Positions 19,192-31,814 of a stretch of DNA of 64,000 nucleotides are shown here, piece by piece (within the stretch, counting starts at the first letter, position 1; each line of letters starts with the position of its first letter). The notes under the pieces were generated by a model that was not told where the DNA came from, searched no databases, and saw only the letters and a program-made list of their open reading frames with translations. Source of the DNA: Meloidogyne chitwoodi (Eukaryota > Nematoda > Chromadorea > Rhabditida > Meloidogynidae); the NCBI GenBank assembly GCA_015183035.1, contig JACZZP010000015.1, positions 806,001 through 870,000 on the forward strand, given 5' to 3'. The translations under genes were made by a program, and so were the position numbers.

Positions 19192-22100
19192 TGTTTTTTC
19201 TTTAATAAATTACAGTATTATTTATTATTTAAAAAGACAATTATATTTTATATTTATTTATTTAATATTTGTTTTTAACAATTTATTAATATTTAATTTT
19301 TTAAATTAAAACCTTTAATTAATTTAATTATTTTTTAATAAATTTTAATTTAAAAATTTATTATCTTACAAAAATTTTAGTTAATTTTTTTAAATTTTTT
19401 CGTTTCATTTTTTTTCTTTTAACAAAAAAATTTGGCTATCTTTTTGTTCATTTTTTTAATTTTTTCCTTTTTTCTTTTTCATTTCAAAACGGAAAAAGAG
19501 TTCGGATTGCCTTAAAAAAGCAAAGACAAATTTACACTTCTTCTTTTCTTTTCTTTTTTTTTTGAATAGAAAACTTAATTTTGAGAATCTTAGCTTCATC
19601 AAAAGAATTATTTTAAAAAATATATAATATATTATTTTATTTATTATTTTATTTATATTTATTTATTTATTTTAGTTTCCGTTCTTTGACATTTTATAAA
19701 TTTAAAAAAAAAACTTTTTTTATTTATTTGGCAACAAAGAATTATTTAAAAATTAATTATATTTTAAATTTAATATTATTTTATAATAATATAAATATAT
19801 GCATATAAAGGTGCCTATTTAATTAATAATTATATTTTATTTTATAACTCTTATATACTCACTGACTTTTTAATTCTTTTTTATTTAGCAAATCTTTCTT
19901 TTTATATATTAATATAATATTAGAAGAGATATGTCAAATAACTTAATTAATAATAATAGAGAAAAAAAGAAAATATATAATTTAATAATTTTTTTTTTTT
20001 AAATATATTTATTGATTTTAATTATTAAATATATTTTCTACTCTTTTAAAAAATTATAAATATAAAAATAAAAAAACATTTTGCCAACTTTTTCCTTAAA
20101 TTTAAGTTTAATCCTTTTATTTCTTCCCTTTTTTGTCAATTTATGAAAACAAAAAAGGGGAGAAGGCTTTAAATAACAAAAAATATGGGCAATTGACGAG
20201 ATAACTAACATCTCTACTATAAAAACATTTATTTCCATTTGAATGAACAAAATAAAAGAAGAGAGAGGAAAAATAAAATAAAAGAAAATAAAAGTTTTTT
20301 TGAAGCATCCCTTTCTTCTTTTTTTAATATTTTTTAAATATTTATAACCTTCTAATTTTTTTAGGTATTTATTAGTATATAATTTAATTTATTATTATTT
20401 AAAATAAATTAATTTATTTATTTCTAATTTTATTTCTATGGGAAAATAAATATATTTATTAATAAATTAAATATTTTAATTTATTGGGGAACAGATTTAA
20501 TATATTTTAAAAATTAATTTTAATCTTTTTTAATTTAAAAATTTATTAAATTATTTTATTTTAATTTTTCTAAATTTTTAAAAAATAAATTAAATATTTT
20601 AATATTTTTTTTCAAATCAGATTTAATTATTTGATCAATTTTTATATTTTATATTTGTTAAAAAAATGTTTATTTTTTTAATTTTAAAATAATCAATTCT
20701 TTATTTTTTAATTTTTAATAATAATTATAAATTTATTCTTTATTTTAAATAAATAACATCTCATAATATCTTAAAATACAAATTTATTTTATTTTTAATT
20801 AAAATAATATTTATTTAAAAAAATTATTTTCTTTGTTAAATAATTATTTATTTTATTTATTTATTAAAATATTTAATTAAAAATAAAAATAAATATTAAT
20901 TAATAAATAAGTAGGCGTTTTATTTATTTAAATAAAATAATTGTGCTATTTTTAATTTAATTTAAAAATTAAATTATTTTTTTTAATTTTTTCTGTAAAA
21001 TATACATTCTTTAAATTATATTTTAAAATAATTTAATAAAATATTAAATAATAATTTACTAAAAATATTATATTTTTTTTAAATTTTTTCTTTTATTTCT
21101 GCTAAAAATTTTTCACACGCAATTCTTTTTCAAAAATATTATTGTTTATTTTATAAAATTAAAAATAAATTTTATTAATTATTTTAAGCGGATTAATTAT
21201 TTTTTAAAATTTAAATAATAAAAGATTGTTATTATTTTGCAATAAATATTTAAAAAATTAAAAATTACGTCAAAAACAGCTCAAAATGTTCTTTTTAATT
21301 TAAAATAAAAGTATTATTTTAATTTATTTATTTTCTTATTAAATTGATTTAAATAATAAATATATTACGTCAAAAGAAGCTCAAAATTATTTTTATTTTA
21401 TTACTTTTTTAAAAAAAAGTAATAAATGTCTGTAATATATTTCCTTCTTCTTACCACCTTCTTTTTTTAAATAATTTTTTTACAATTCATTTGTGTCCAT
21501 TAAATCCTTTGGGGGTATTTTTTAAGGGGCAAAAGAATGAAAAAATAAAAAAAAAAGAATTTACACGTTACATTAATTTTATTTAAAATATCTTCTTTTT
21601 TTAGCTCTTATCTGCCTACGAAACAACTCTTAAATTTATTTCTTTTTTCCTTTTTTCTTCCTTTTTTATTAAGCAAAAATTTTTCTAATCGCCTCAACAT
21701 TAAAATAGGATAAATAAAAAACCTTTAATAAATTAAATAAAAAAACTAAAATATATTTTCCATTTTTTTTAATTTTCTTATCTCGCAACCTCTATTTTAA
21801 ATAGCAAAATTAATAAAAATAAAAAATTAAAAATCTAAAATAATTTTTAATTTAAATATTATTTAATTTTAAATATATTTTAGATATATTTACATTTTTA
21901 AATAAATGTTAATTTTTTTAAATTATTATTTTATAAATTAGTTATCCTAATTATTTTATAATAAATCTAAAAAATAAATATATTTTTTTTAATTTATTTA
22001 TATTTTATTTATTTAATTATAAATAATTTTAAATAAATCCTTTTAATTTTAAAATTTTTTTTCAGACATTTTTTTAAATTTAATTTCTTAGAAATTCTAT

Positions 22101-23772
22101 TTTTAATTTTTATAAAATGTCATGAATCTCTCAAAATTTAAAATTTCCTTAAATATTTTTTTTTAAATTGATTAATTTTTTAAAACATATTATTTCCACA
22201 TGTTTCTTCTATATCTAATAAATATATAATAATAATAATAATAACAAATCATCGTCAATTTATTTTATTATTATTCTTTTTCTTTTTTTTATGTCAGTTC
22301 ATTTTAAAGTTTTTGACGTTCATAAATTTTCTTTTAATTTTTTATATTTAGCTATTTTTAAATTTTTGATCATTTGGGCGTAAAATATGTTTAGACGTTC
22401 TATAGAAAACCCTTACATTAGAATTTCTTGATTTTCTTTTTTTTTAATAATTTTTAGATTTTTTTATTTTAATTTATTTTTAAAAATATTTTATTAAAAA
22501 AAAATATTTTAATTTAATAATTTTGCGCCCTGACTATTTGCGCCTTAATATCCCCTTGAGAACATTAATAAGGTTTACTAAACTTTTCTTCTTTTAATTA
22601 TTAATTATTTTTTCTTTTAATTTTTAAAAATGTCATTATTTAGTGTGTCAGTTGGTAGCTAATAATTATTTAATAAAGAGAAGAAGATTTAGAAATAATT
22701 CTAAACTGATTAAATATTTTAAAATATTTATTATATTTTAATTTTATTCTATTTTAATAAAATAAATTCTTTCTAAATAAATTATTAAATTATAATTATT
22801 TTAAAGGATTCTTTTTGAGCTAAAAATAATATATTTAATATTATAAATGATTATCTTTTTTTAAAAAGTTTAGAAAAGTATTTATAGGTTTATTATAATA
22901 ATAATAATATAATAATAATAATATAAATTAAATTAAAAATTATTTTTAATTATTTATTTAATGGGAGACTTTTCTAATTTTTGCTAGAAAATTATCAAAA
23001 TAAAAACATTGATTCTTAATATACAAAAATTTTGTTTTTAGCACTAATATTATTTTTTAAATAAAATATTTTACCAAAAATATTATAATTATTAGATATT
23101 ATAATAATTTTGAAAAAATAATAATATAATTTAATTACTACTTTTCTTATAATAAAATGGAAAATTATAAATAAAATATTTTTATTTATTTATTTTTATT
23201 AATTATATTTTGTGATTATAAAATAAAATAATTTTATCATTAAAAAATAATAATAATTTTGTTCTTTATTTTTTTTAAATCCAACAGAGTTTTTGAATTT
23301 TTAACATTTTTTGCAAAAACATTTTTTTATTTTTAAAATAAAACATTTCCGGTATTTCATAATTTAACAATTTTTATATAAAAAATAATTTTATTTCCTT
23401 TAAAAATAAACAAATAAATAGGTAAATAAATAATAATTCTTTTATTGTTTAAAAATAAATAATATTTTTATTTTTTAAATATTATTGCAAAATATTAAAA
23501 ATCTTTTATTATTTAACTCTCCTATGTAATTTTATTTAAATAATTTTAAAATTAAATTAATATATTTTACAAAAACGTGAACATTCACCCTTATTTATTA
23601 TTTATTTTTTTATTAAAATTAATTTTAATATATTAAATTTATTTTTAGCTTATTATTACCAATTATTTTGGTCTTTAATGCTAAAATAAAATATTTTGGC
23701 CTTTTTCTTCTTCTTCTTCTAAAAATTTATTCAAAACAATATAATTTTTTTAATTGGTGCTCTCCTCTAAAA
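19192..23772. other. Gene desert upstream of the GPCR
   Basis: About 4.6 kb of A/T-rich sequence lack any supportable exon on either strand. Visible structure is limited to trinucleotide runs (TAA at 22227-22245 and 22885-22925), TTTA repeats and the 24-base motif pair listed separately. The right-hand part presumably carries the GPCR promoter, since that gene begins at 23773. Confidence 0.6.
21264..21387 (+). promoter_or_regulatory. Pair of 24-base CRE-like motifs exactly 100 bases apart
   Basis: ATTACGTCAAAA followed by ACAGCTCAAAAT at 21264-21287, and ATTACGTCAAAA followed by GAAGCTCAAAAT at 21364-21387: 22 of 24 positions identical, start-to-start distance 100. The core TTACGTCA resembles an ATF/CREB or bZIP half-palindrome. 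The motif pair is 2.4 kb upstream of the GPCR start. Regulation is inferred only from the conserved core inside low-complexity sequence. Confidence 0.3.
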
Positions 23773-26700
23773 ATGTATATAATGGCTATTTTTCTTCTCA
23801 GTTCTTTTATTTTTTATTCTTTAACTTTTGCATCAGTTTCTTCTGAACATTCTAAACAACAAAAATCAACAAATAATTTAATTGGAGGAAAAATAAATGG
23901 AGGAGTGTGCCTTGGTTTTACTGATATTTTTATTGCTTTTGTTTTGGTATTTTTTTAAATTTTGACAAATAAAATCGTGTCCAGACATTTGGTCGACAGA
24001 AATTGCACGACATTTCGTCCCAACGGCAAAAAATCGTGGGCTTGTGTAAACTAAAGTAGTTTTTTCTGTAGAGGCGAAATGTCGTGCAATTTTGTTCAAC
24101 GAAATGTACATGTCCCAATAAAATTATATAATTTGAATTTCAAGGAATAAAAATATAAAAAGCTTTTTTGATTTATTTTTTATTATTTTTATGTTAAAAA
24201 ATATAAAAAATTTATTAAAATAAATATTAAATATATTTATTTTTTAAGATTCTCTTAATTTTGGCCACGGTGCTAGGCAATATATTAGTGGTGCTTTCAG
24301 TTTGTTTATATAAGAGAATGCGTACATTTACAAATTTATTGCTCACTTCTCTAGCAACAGCAGATTTACTTGTTGGCTTTTTAATAATGCCTCTAGCATT
24401 ACTTGATTTATTACATGCGCATAGTTGGCCTTTGGGTATTATAACTTGTAGAATATGGGCAACATTTGATATTCTTTTATGTACAGCTTCAATTTTAAAT
24501 TTATGCATTATTTCACTTGATAGGTTTATTTTTTATACAATTTAATAATTAATTTATTTATTTAATTATTAGATATATGGCCATCACAAGCCCTTTACGT
24601 TATCCAAGAACAAGAAGTCGTTGGATGGCATTTGCACTTCTTTGTTTTGTTTGGGGAATGTCTTTAGTTGTTTGTTCCCCTCCATGGTTTGTTGATGAGT
24701 GGAGCATTTCATTTGATTCTAAATCTTCTGTTATCTCTTCTCCGCGAAAAATAACAAAAACTAGAAGTCTTTCAGAGGGAATTAAAATAGAAAATACTGA
24801 AAATGTTAATACAGCACATCATGTTATTAGTGGTTATCAATGTGCTTATCCTATGTCTGTCTCTTATAGAATTTACAGTGCCTCATGCAGTTTTTATATT
24901 CCTTTAGTTGTAAGTAATTTTAAATTTTTAATATTCGTTTTCCCTCGAGGAATTTAAAAAACTAGATTTCTGAGGTTTATACTCCTCTCTTTTTCATGAT
25001 AATCCATAAATATTCTAATATATATTTATATCTATAAATAAATATATAATATTTTTTAAAATATAGATTATGCTCTTTGTCTACTTTAAAATATTTCGTG
25101 TTGCCTCAGAACGTGAACGTCTTATCCGTGAAGGTATGGGAACATGCCGATTGAGTAGAAGAGTAGAGAAAACTCAAATGAAGGGCAGAAAAAGAAGTGC
25201 AACAACTAACTACACACATCGGTATTTATTATTATTAAAATGAGAGAATTTTAAAGGGATGGAAAAAATATTTTCTAATTTTATTGTAATCTGATAATTA
25301 ATAATTTAAATTATACTTTATTTATAAATAAAAATATTTATTCAATTTCAGTTCCTCCATCACTCGTATCAAAGGAGGAATTGCTCAACCAACAGCAACA
25401 TTAGCAAAAACAGCATTTCAAGGACAAACAAAAAATCAACAAAATATGTTTGTTTTAATTTATTTACATTTTAAAATTAAATTTAAAAAATATTTTTAGG
25501 TCCAATCATTGTTCTCCAGTAACACTTGCTAATATCGATGTAACTAATCATTTGCCCCGGCCAGCTTCTTCTTGTGAACATTTTTATTTAAATAATCAAG
25601 AAAATGAACGTCGATCATCTTCTGCTGGACAAACAAATAATAATCAAAATAACGAAAATACAACAGAAGTTGGAGATGTAGGAGATAGATTATTTACTAG
25701 TAGTTGTTGTTCTGTTGAGACGAGTTGTCCAACTTCTGCTAGAAATAGTGGAAAAGGAATGGCCGCCTCCAATGGTCCTATAAATCGAACTGTAGCAGCT
25801 GCTGTTGATAGAGCTAAAGGTTCAGGCGGTTCAGACTCTTTTCGGCGTAAAATTAAGTCAATGGAATGCTTGGGAAGCATGGTAAGAAATTTTATTATTT
25901 TACTTATTCAATCTCTGTAAGATATAGAGTTCTTTTTATAGTATTCTTCCTCAAGGGAATTCATCTCTCCAATTTTTCGAAATAGGAGCTCAAATTTGGA
26001 AATAAAAAATCTAATAATCATAAAGATCTTTTCAATATAATATCTTATATTATTTTCAAACTAAAATATTTACTTTAGCAATACGATACATTTGGCATTG
26101 AAAGAGGTCGAAAATCAAGTAAATATCGTAAAAACAGTGCAGAACCTCCAGTTGGTGACAATAGCCCAGAAAGAAAAGATAGTCTACTACAACAAAATTT
26201 ACATCCACCAGATCGACTTATTATTGCAAATGGTGTACGTCAACCTCTTCGTCAACAAAATAGCTATGGTGTTAACATGAAAACTGATATTTTAGTTGGC
26301 CATACGCCTCAAGTTGTACCTCATTTTACAGCAAAAAATGCAAATTTAAGAGGTTCAAAAGAAAAAATTGTTTATTTACGAGAGAGAAAAGCACTCAAAA
26401 CTATTGGAATTGTAGTACTTGGTAGGTTAATTTAAATTAAATAAATTTAATTGTGTTCTCCAAGAACTTCTCAAAAATTCTTAGACATAAATTTAGAATT
26501 AAAAACTAATATTTTAGGCTTCATTCTTTGTTGGTGCCCATTTTTTGTTGTTTATATTTTGGAAGTGTCCCCATTACAAAAACGCAGCAAAATATTCAGC
26601 AAACATGAATTTCAATTACTCGCAGAATTCTTTCTTTGGCTAGGATATTCAAATTCTGTGCTTAATCCAATAATATATACAATGTATAATTCTGATTTTC

Positions 26701-26798
26701 GACGTTGTTTTCGTGATCTACTTGGATTTGGATGTTTTCAGCAACATAGAAGGACAATGTCAGTTAAAAAACTACACCAACAATCTACCGTTTTTTAA
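23773..26798 (+). CDS. Biogenic-amine-type rhodopsin-family GPCR, eight exons
   Basis: Exons 23773-23946, 24249-24523, 24573-24909, 25067-25221, 25352-25447, 25500-25881, 26079-26421 and 26518-26798 join without a stop into 680 residues. TM1 carries [11 protein letters not shown]2 has [20 protein letters not shown]3 ends in [19 protein letters not shown] with the DRY split by an intron, and TM4 has W. TM5 has SFYIPLVIMLFVYF, TM6 [10 protein letters not shown] and TM7 [14 protein letters not shown]. The TM3 Asp (ATFDILLC) that binds amines is present, as are the TM5 serines. The third intracellular loop is about 320 residues, Ser/Asn/Gln-rich. The start at 23773 gives a hydrophobic leader ([16 protein letters not shown]). 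It is dopamine-, serotonin-, octopamine- or tyramine-receptor-like; the ligand cannot be assigned from sequence alone. The first intron holds a MITE. Confidence 0.9.
23974..24117. mobile_element. Short inverted-repeat element (MITE) in GPCR intron 1
   Basis: The arms share an exact ATTGCACGACATTTCG core (near 24002-24017, complement at 24073-24089), and weaker pairing runs outward through (A)GACATTTGGTCGA / TTCAACGAAATGTAC. Each arm contains two copies of a CGACATTT(C/G)GTC-like motif. Total length is ~145 bases with no coding capacity. It lies between exon 1 and TM1 and is removed by splicing. Confidence 0.75.
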
Positions 26799-27118
26799 AT
26801 TACATAAGTATATCCCAGAATTTAATTTTATTATTATTGTTTTTATTTATATTTTTTTTAAATAAAAAATAATTATAATTAAATTATTATCCAAGTTGGA
26901 CTTAAATATTTAGTCAAAGAACTTTTATTAAAAACAATGTGAAAAACAAACACACATAAATCAAAAAATAATAATATTATACTAATGGTAAGATAATCAG
27001 AAATGTCAATTTTGAAAATTAGAAGAAACAACTTTTATCCAGTAAAATCATCATGATCAAATAATACTTGATCATAAGACTGTGCAATTACCTTAAAAAT
27101 AAAATTTAAATATTCTTA
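26799..27118. other. Convergent 3' intergenic region
   Basis: 320 bases between the stops of the GPCR and the PUF60 gene, which point toward each other. AATAAA-type signals are present in the A/T-rich part on the plus strand. No other feature was seen. Confidence 0.5.
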
Positions 27119-30100
27119 TTAAAAGTAAAAACGAACAGTTTTTCCATCAAAATAACGACCATCAATGGCTTTTCTTGCTTCCTCTGCCTGTGTTGGCTCA
27201 CAAAATCTAACAAAGATTTTAACTGTTTGTGTATCTTCTTCTTGGACAATTACAACCTATAAAATAAGAATCGATCAATAAAAATGTTTTAAAATAAAAT
27301 ATACTAACATCAGTAACAGTTCCATATTTCTTACATTCCTCCCTTATTTCCTCTTCTAGAAAGTCATCTACATCTTTCAGGTCAACCATGTTCTTTAATA
27401 AAATTACCGCTGACCGATTTGTTCGCATTAATTTTTGGATTAGCAAATGTCTTGCATCATTTCCTCGGATTTGTACATGTTCCTGAGAGGCCAATGTAGC
27501 TTCTTCGCCTTTCTCTTCTCTTTGTGTCTGTAAATGGTCGCTGAGCGCTCCGGCCATGTTCGCAGCTGCAATTTTTGTCGCGGTATTTAACTATAGCATA
27601 ATTTGTCAGAATTAATGCGAAAATATTTTCTTAAAAAAGAACATATCCTAACCTTCGGCCCAGAAGTTCTTTTTGGCTTTCTGCCCTTTCCTTTCCTTTT
27701 TAAAGATAAAGCATTTTTATCATTCTTTCCACTCTTTTGCTTTTGCTTATTTTTCGGAGCAGTATCAATTTTTATTTGTGCAATACTTGTGTCCTCTCGG
27801 ATAGCTAAAGCAGTCCAATCTTCAGGACCTCCAATTGCCAATTGAGTTTTTGGTGCTTCTAAAAAGATTTTTTATAAAATATTAAAATAAAAAACCTTCA
27901 TCATCAGAATCCTTTGAAGTATTTGGAACTGAAGGCAAAAAGGATGCCGGCTTACTTGGATCAAATGATTCAAATTTAGATTTAACCTTCTCGCCAATTC
28001 GATCAAGAAAATCAAGTTTAGGTTTTTTCTCCTTTTTTTGTTCATGCTGATCTGCTTCGACTGGCGTTGTTTGTTGTAAATTAGGCGGAATAGCAAGTTT
28101 TGGTGGTTCAAATGTTTCATCATTCAAAGCAGAGTAAAATGAATCGACATTTATATCTTTCTGGGGAAGAATTGACTCTACTTCTTTTTTAGGTGCATTT
28201 ACTTCCATTTTGAGTGAAGGCTCTTCTAATTCTTTTTTTATTTGAGAAATTTCAACTTCATTTTTAGACTGAATTTTAGAAATCTAAAATATATATCATT
28301 TGCTTTTTTAATAAAACCATTGGTTCTGTTTTTCCAATCTGAGGAATTACCAATGCTGGCACTGTTATTGCAGAGGTTGAATTTAATTCCGACTTTGGTT
28401 GAGTCAACGACACTGGAGGTAAGGCTAGAACAACAGCTGGTGGCTGAACAGAACCAGCAAACCCACCAAACCCTCTCCGACGGCCAGCGGTCTGCAATCC
28501 TTTTCCTGATGATGAAGATTGTTGTGCTGATAAATTTTAAAAAGTATTTTTTTACAATTATAAATAGACTTGTTGGTGGTGATGATGAAGGTGAAGGAAG
28601 GGCGCGAATCGATGAACATCCATATGGTGGGCTATTTGAGACACGTGGTGAAGATCTTCCTGTGGCCTCCTGCGCATGAATTTTTGCTGTAGCTTCAGCA
28701 GCAGCTAAACGAAAGTAAAAAAATAAAATTAATAGATAAGAACAACCGATGGCTGCAGCAGCCGGTAGTGCTGAAGTCGAACCACCAGAACTCAAATAAT
28801 TAAGAGCGTCAGGAGGCGTTACACAACGCCCTACCTGCAAGCGTTGTCCGCCAAGATCAAATTTATTCATGCCCTCAACCGCTTCCTTGACAGAAACGCT
28901 GGTTTTGAAATCAATGTAGCCAAATCCTCTAAGTTTTTGATAAAAAAAGTTTAACAACAAAAAACCTGTGGCGTTTTCCGATTGGTTGTCGTGCCAACTG
29001 GCACTTAGTTATTTCTCCAAAAGCCATAAAAACACTTCGCAAATCCATTTCTGTTATGTCTGGATGAACTGAAGCTACAAAAACTCTGTTGTATTGTCTT
29101 GATTCAGTCATAACCATATCAATTATAGGCTGTGCTTGTGGTGTGGAATCTTGACGTCCAACCTAAAAATAATGGATTTAAGATCGAATTTTAAACATAA
29201 AATTGTTCATACCGGCATAACTTTGATAGTTCTACCGCCAAGGAATTTTCCATTCATAGCGTCAATAGCCTAAAATACAAAAAATTGTCGGTTTTCTAAG
29301 GTAATCCTTAAGAATTGAGTAAGTAAAAATTAAAATCTTTTCGCAAAAAAACTAATTGCCAGTCTGTTCACGAATAGTTGCCAGAATGAAGATACTAAAA
29401 ATAAAAAAGTAGGAGTGAATTTTTTACCTAATGCAGCTTTTGAGCTGAAATGAATACTGAGCCGATTCCCAATAAATATATTTAATTATGCTTTCTCAAT
29501 TCTTAAGGAATGTTTTTTTTATTAAACATACAATAAATGCAGCCTCCGGTACTTCGTACTCTATAAAGCAAAATCCTTTGTGGTTCTACAAATGTGAAAA
29601 TAAATTATTGTCAAATTTGTAAGATAACCAAAAAAGACGTCAAGATTAATGATTAAAAACATCAAATTATTAAAATGTTACCCCAGTAGCAGGATCAATA
29701 GACATATTAACATTTTTGATCGGTCCGTATATACCGAAAACTGAACGAATTTGCTCTTCAGATACATCAAAATTGACTGAGCCAATATAAATTCTAGACA
29801 TTAAGGCCAAGGCTTGTGAGTAGAGAGCAACTTTTTGTTGCTTAAAATAATTATATCAGTTAGAAATTTAAGATAAACCTGTTGTTGATGTGCCTGCTTC
29901 TGTTTTTCCATAACATATCTAACGGACTGGTCAATTGCATATTTTTTAGCCCTTTCCAAATCAACTATTTGAAATGAACGCAATTTATTTAGACCAAGAC
30001 CTACAATTCCAGCCTCTTTTTTGGCACCTGGCCCGACAAAAACCTATAAAAAATTTAATGGTTAAAATATTAAATAAAAATACACCTTTCCATCCTGTTC

Positions 30101-30163
30101 AGTTTTTGGGGCTTTTGAGGTAGTTGAATTAATATTTTTATCATCCTTGGAAACAATATTCAT
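27119..30163 (-). CDS. rnp-6: PUF60 / RNP-6 poly(U)-binding splicing factor
   Basis: A multi-exon minus-strand gene reads from MNIVSKDDKNINSTT (ATG 30163) to a stop at 27119. RRM1 includes SRIYIGSINFDVSEEQIRSV and GFCFIEYEVPEAA. RRM2 includes NRVFVASVHPDITEMDLRSV and GFGYIDFKTSVSVKEAV, and is followed by an Ala-rich segment and a long Ser/Pro and charged linker. The C-terminal U2AF-homology RRM has DVVIVQEEDTQTVKIFVRF and ends GRYFDGKTVRFYF. Before it stands LIQKLMRTNRSAVILLKNMV, the conserved PUF60 block. PUF60 cooperates with U2AF in 3' splice-site recognition. Compared with vertebrate PUF60 the linker between RRM2 and the UHM is longer and Lys/Glu-rich. Introns are short except one of ~270 bases carrying a MITE. 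The gene is divergent from the helicase at 31815. Confidence 0.93.
29301..29512. mobile_element. MITE in a PUF60 intron
   Basis: ATCCTTAAGAATTGAGTAAG at the left and CTTTCTCAATTCTTAAGGAA at the right are inverted copies differing at one or two positions. The interior of about 170 bases has no frame. This intron is the longest of the gene, consistent with insertion into an ordinary short intron. Confidence 0.65.
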
Positions 30164-30267
30164 CTTAAAAATATTTTAATTAATTTAGCCAATTAAAAAT
30201 AATTTTTAAACAATAAATGAATAAAAATTGAAATTAATTTAAAAAATAACTGACGGGACTGAAATGA
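30164..30267. promoter_or_regulatory. Residual divergent promoter of rnp-6 and the helicase gene
   Basis: Only ~100 bases of non-transposon sequence separate the PUF60 start codon (30163) from the left edge of the MULE. The helicase ATG at 31815 falls in the right-hand copy of the target duplication. If the insertion is removed, the two genes are divergent with a ~100-base shared intergenic region. No TATA box is recognisable; A/T richness is extreme. Confidence 0.45.
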
Positions 30268-31809
30268 GGGGGGGTGTCATTTTAACGACGCCGTTTTAAC
30301 GATAGGATTTTACCGACAGATTTTCACCGACAGCCGTTTTAACGATGCCGTTTTACCGACGGCCGTCTTATCGACGCCATTTGACCGACCGAAGAAAAAG
30401 TTCCATTTTACCGACAGAATTTTAAATTTATTCAAAATTTTTACTCCAACAGGATAAAATAAAAAAAACAAGAATGGACATAAAAAATTTTATTTTAAAA
30501 CTTTTTTCCCTTATAAACAAATTAAATCATTTAAATAAATTTATTAAATAAATTCTTTCAAAAATTTTAACAAAATAAATAAAATTCCAATGACAAGGGA
30601 TTAACCCTATTTTCATTGGTAAAGTAACCATAAAAACATTTAAAAAATGAAAATTAATCCATATGATAGTTCCTTGAAAGAACAGCTGTAACGGCGCCAA
30701 CAATTGCCTGTCCAAAATCAATTGAGATGGTCCTTGGTAGAAAATTCGGCCAGTGCTGTCAACATGTTGAACATTCTTTCATAAAGAAGCATCAACTTTC
30801 CAGACAAAAGCAAATAACAAAGCGGAAAACCCAGTCTCCCCTTCTGAAATTCTTAAAATAAATAGAAAACCTATAAAAATCTTACCTTGCCAAAATTGCA
30901 GTCTCACGTCCAAAAATAATACTAAAATTTTATAATTAAAAATAAATTTAATAATATCACAACCGGTGCATTTTTCCATCATGATTGAATGGACCAGAGT
31001 CAGCTAAAACGAAAATTCTTCTTGATCTTCTGCTCGTTGGTAAATACGAAACGTATGGGGAATGTCAAGTTCTTCAATTGTGGTAAGATTTCCCGGAGGC
31101 ACTTGGTCTGCTGTCTTGTCCGTAAAATAATCTAAAAAGCATTTTATATTTAATTTTTTTTATTGACAACCTTTTTTGTAGCGTTTTTTTTGAAGAAATT
31201 GCAGCTAGTACTGGACTAGGTGTATTTTGAAGAACAACTGCCCTAATCATTGGTGGATTTTCCATCGTTTCAAGTGCCCGTCTTTTTATTGCAGTTGTAG
31301 CGCGTTTTAAGACAATTTTGTCGATATTTGTACTGCAACCGTGTTTATTAGAAGACTTTAATTACTTCGTTTTACAAGTTAGTCCACACTCGGCCTTTAC
31401 AACCTGTGCCGTTTTCATCCCTTGAAGAACTACAACGCCAAAATATTGCTGTGCCATCTTTTTTCATTTTATCTTCTACATAAAGAAAACCTTCATGCTC
31501 CACTGTTGCATTTCCACGAATAGTTTCAATATCCTGTGCCATTTAAATTTAAATAAATCCTAAAAATAAATCAAATATATAATATAAATAAAAAATAATT
31601 GAAAAAAGAAATTAAAACAATTTTTTAAAGTCGAAAAGATAAAATTATAAATTTAAAATTCTGTCGGTAAAATGGAACTTTTTCTTCGGTCGGTCAAATG
31701 GCGTCGATAAGACGGCCGTCGGTAAAACGGCATCGTTAAAACGGCTGTCGGTGAAAATCTGTCGGTAAAATCCTATCGTTAAAACGGCGTCGTTAAAATG
31801 ACTCGCTCC
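30268..31809. mobile_element. Mutator-like element (MULE) with 163-base TIRs
   Basis: Terminal inverted repeats at 30268-30430 and 31648-31809 match almost throughout. They begin with a G-rich tip and then TCATTTTAACGACGCCG, and end with AAATTTA. The 9-base target duplication CTGAAATGA stands at 30259-30267 and 31810-31818. Nine-base duplications and long TIRs are MULE hallmarks. The TIR itself consists of degenerate ~15-18 base repeats of (T)AACGACGCCGTTTT / TACCGACGG type. Inside, on the minus strand, remain pieces of a FLYWCH-type zinc finger and a MULE transposase, broken by frameshifts. Confidence 0.9.
30700..31542 (-). pseudogene. Decayed FLYWCH/MULE transposase inside the element
   Basis: Starting at ATG 31542, the first exon-like frame carries GFLYVEDKMKKDGTAIFWRC and later GCKGRVWTN, then NKHGCS in a second frame: the F-LY-W-C-H pattern of FLYWCH zinc fingers common in nematode MULE proteins. 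Further left come VPPGNLTTIEELDIPHTF and FNHDGKMHR. Near 30730-30830 another frame reads LLSGKLMLLYERMFNMLTAL, resembling the MULE transposase core between its acidic residues. Several stops and frame changes separate these parts, and no full DDE catalytic triad can be assembled. Some gaps may be introns, but the core looks inactive. Confidence 0.7.
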
Positions 31810-31814
31810 CTGAA

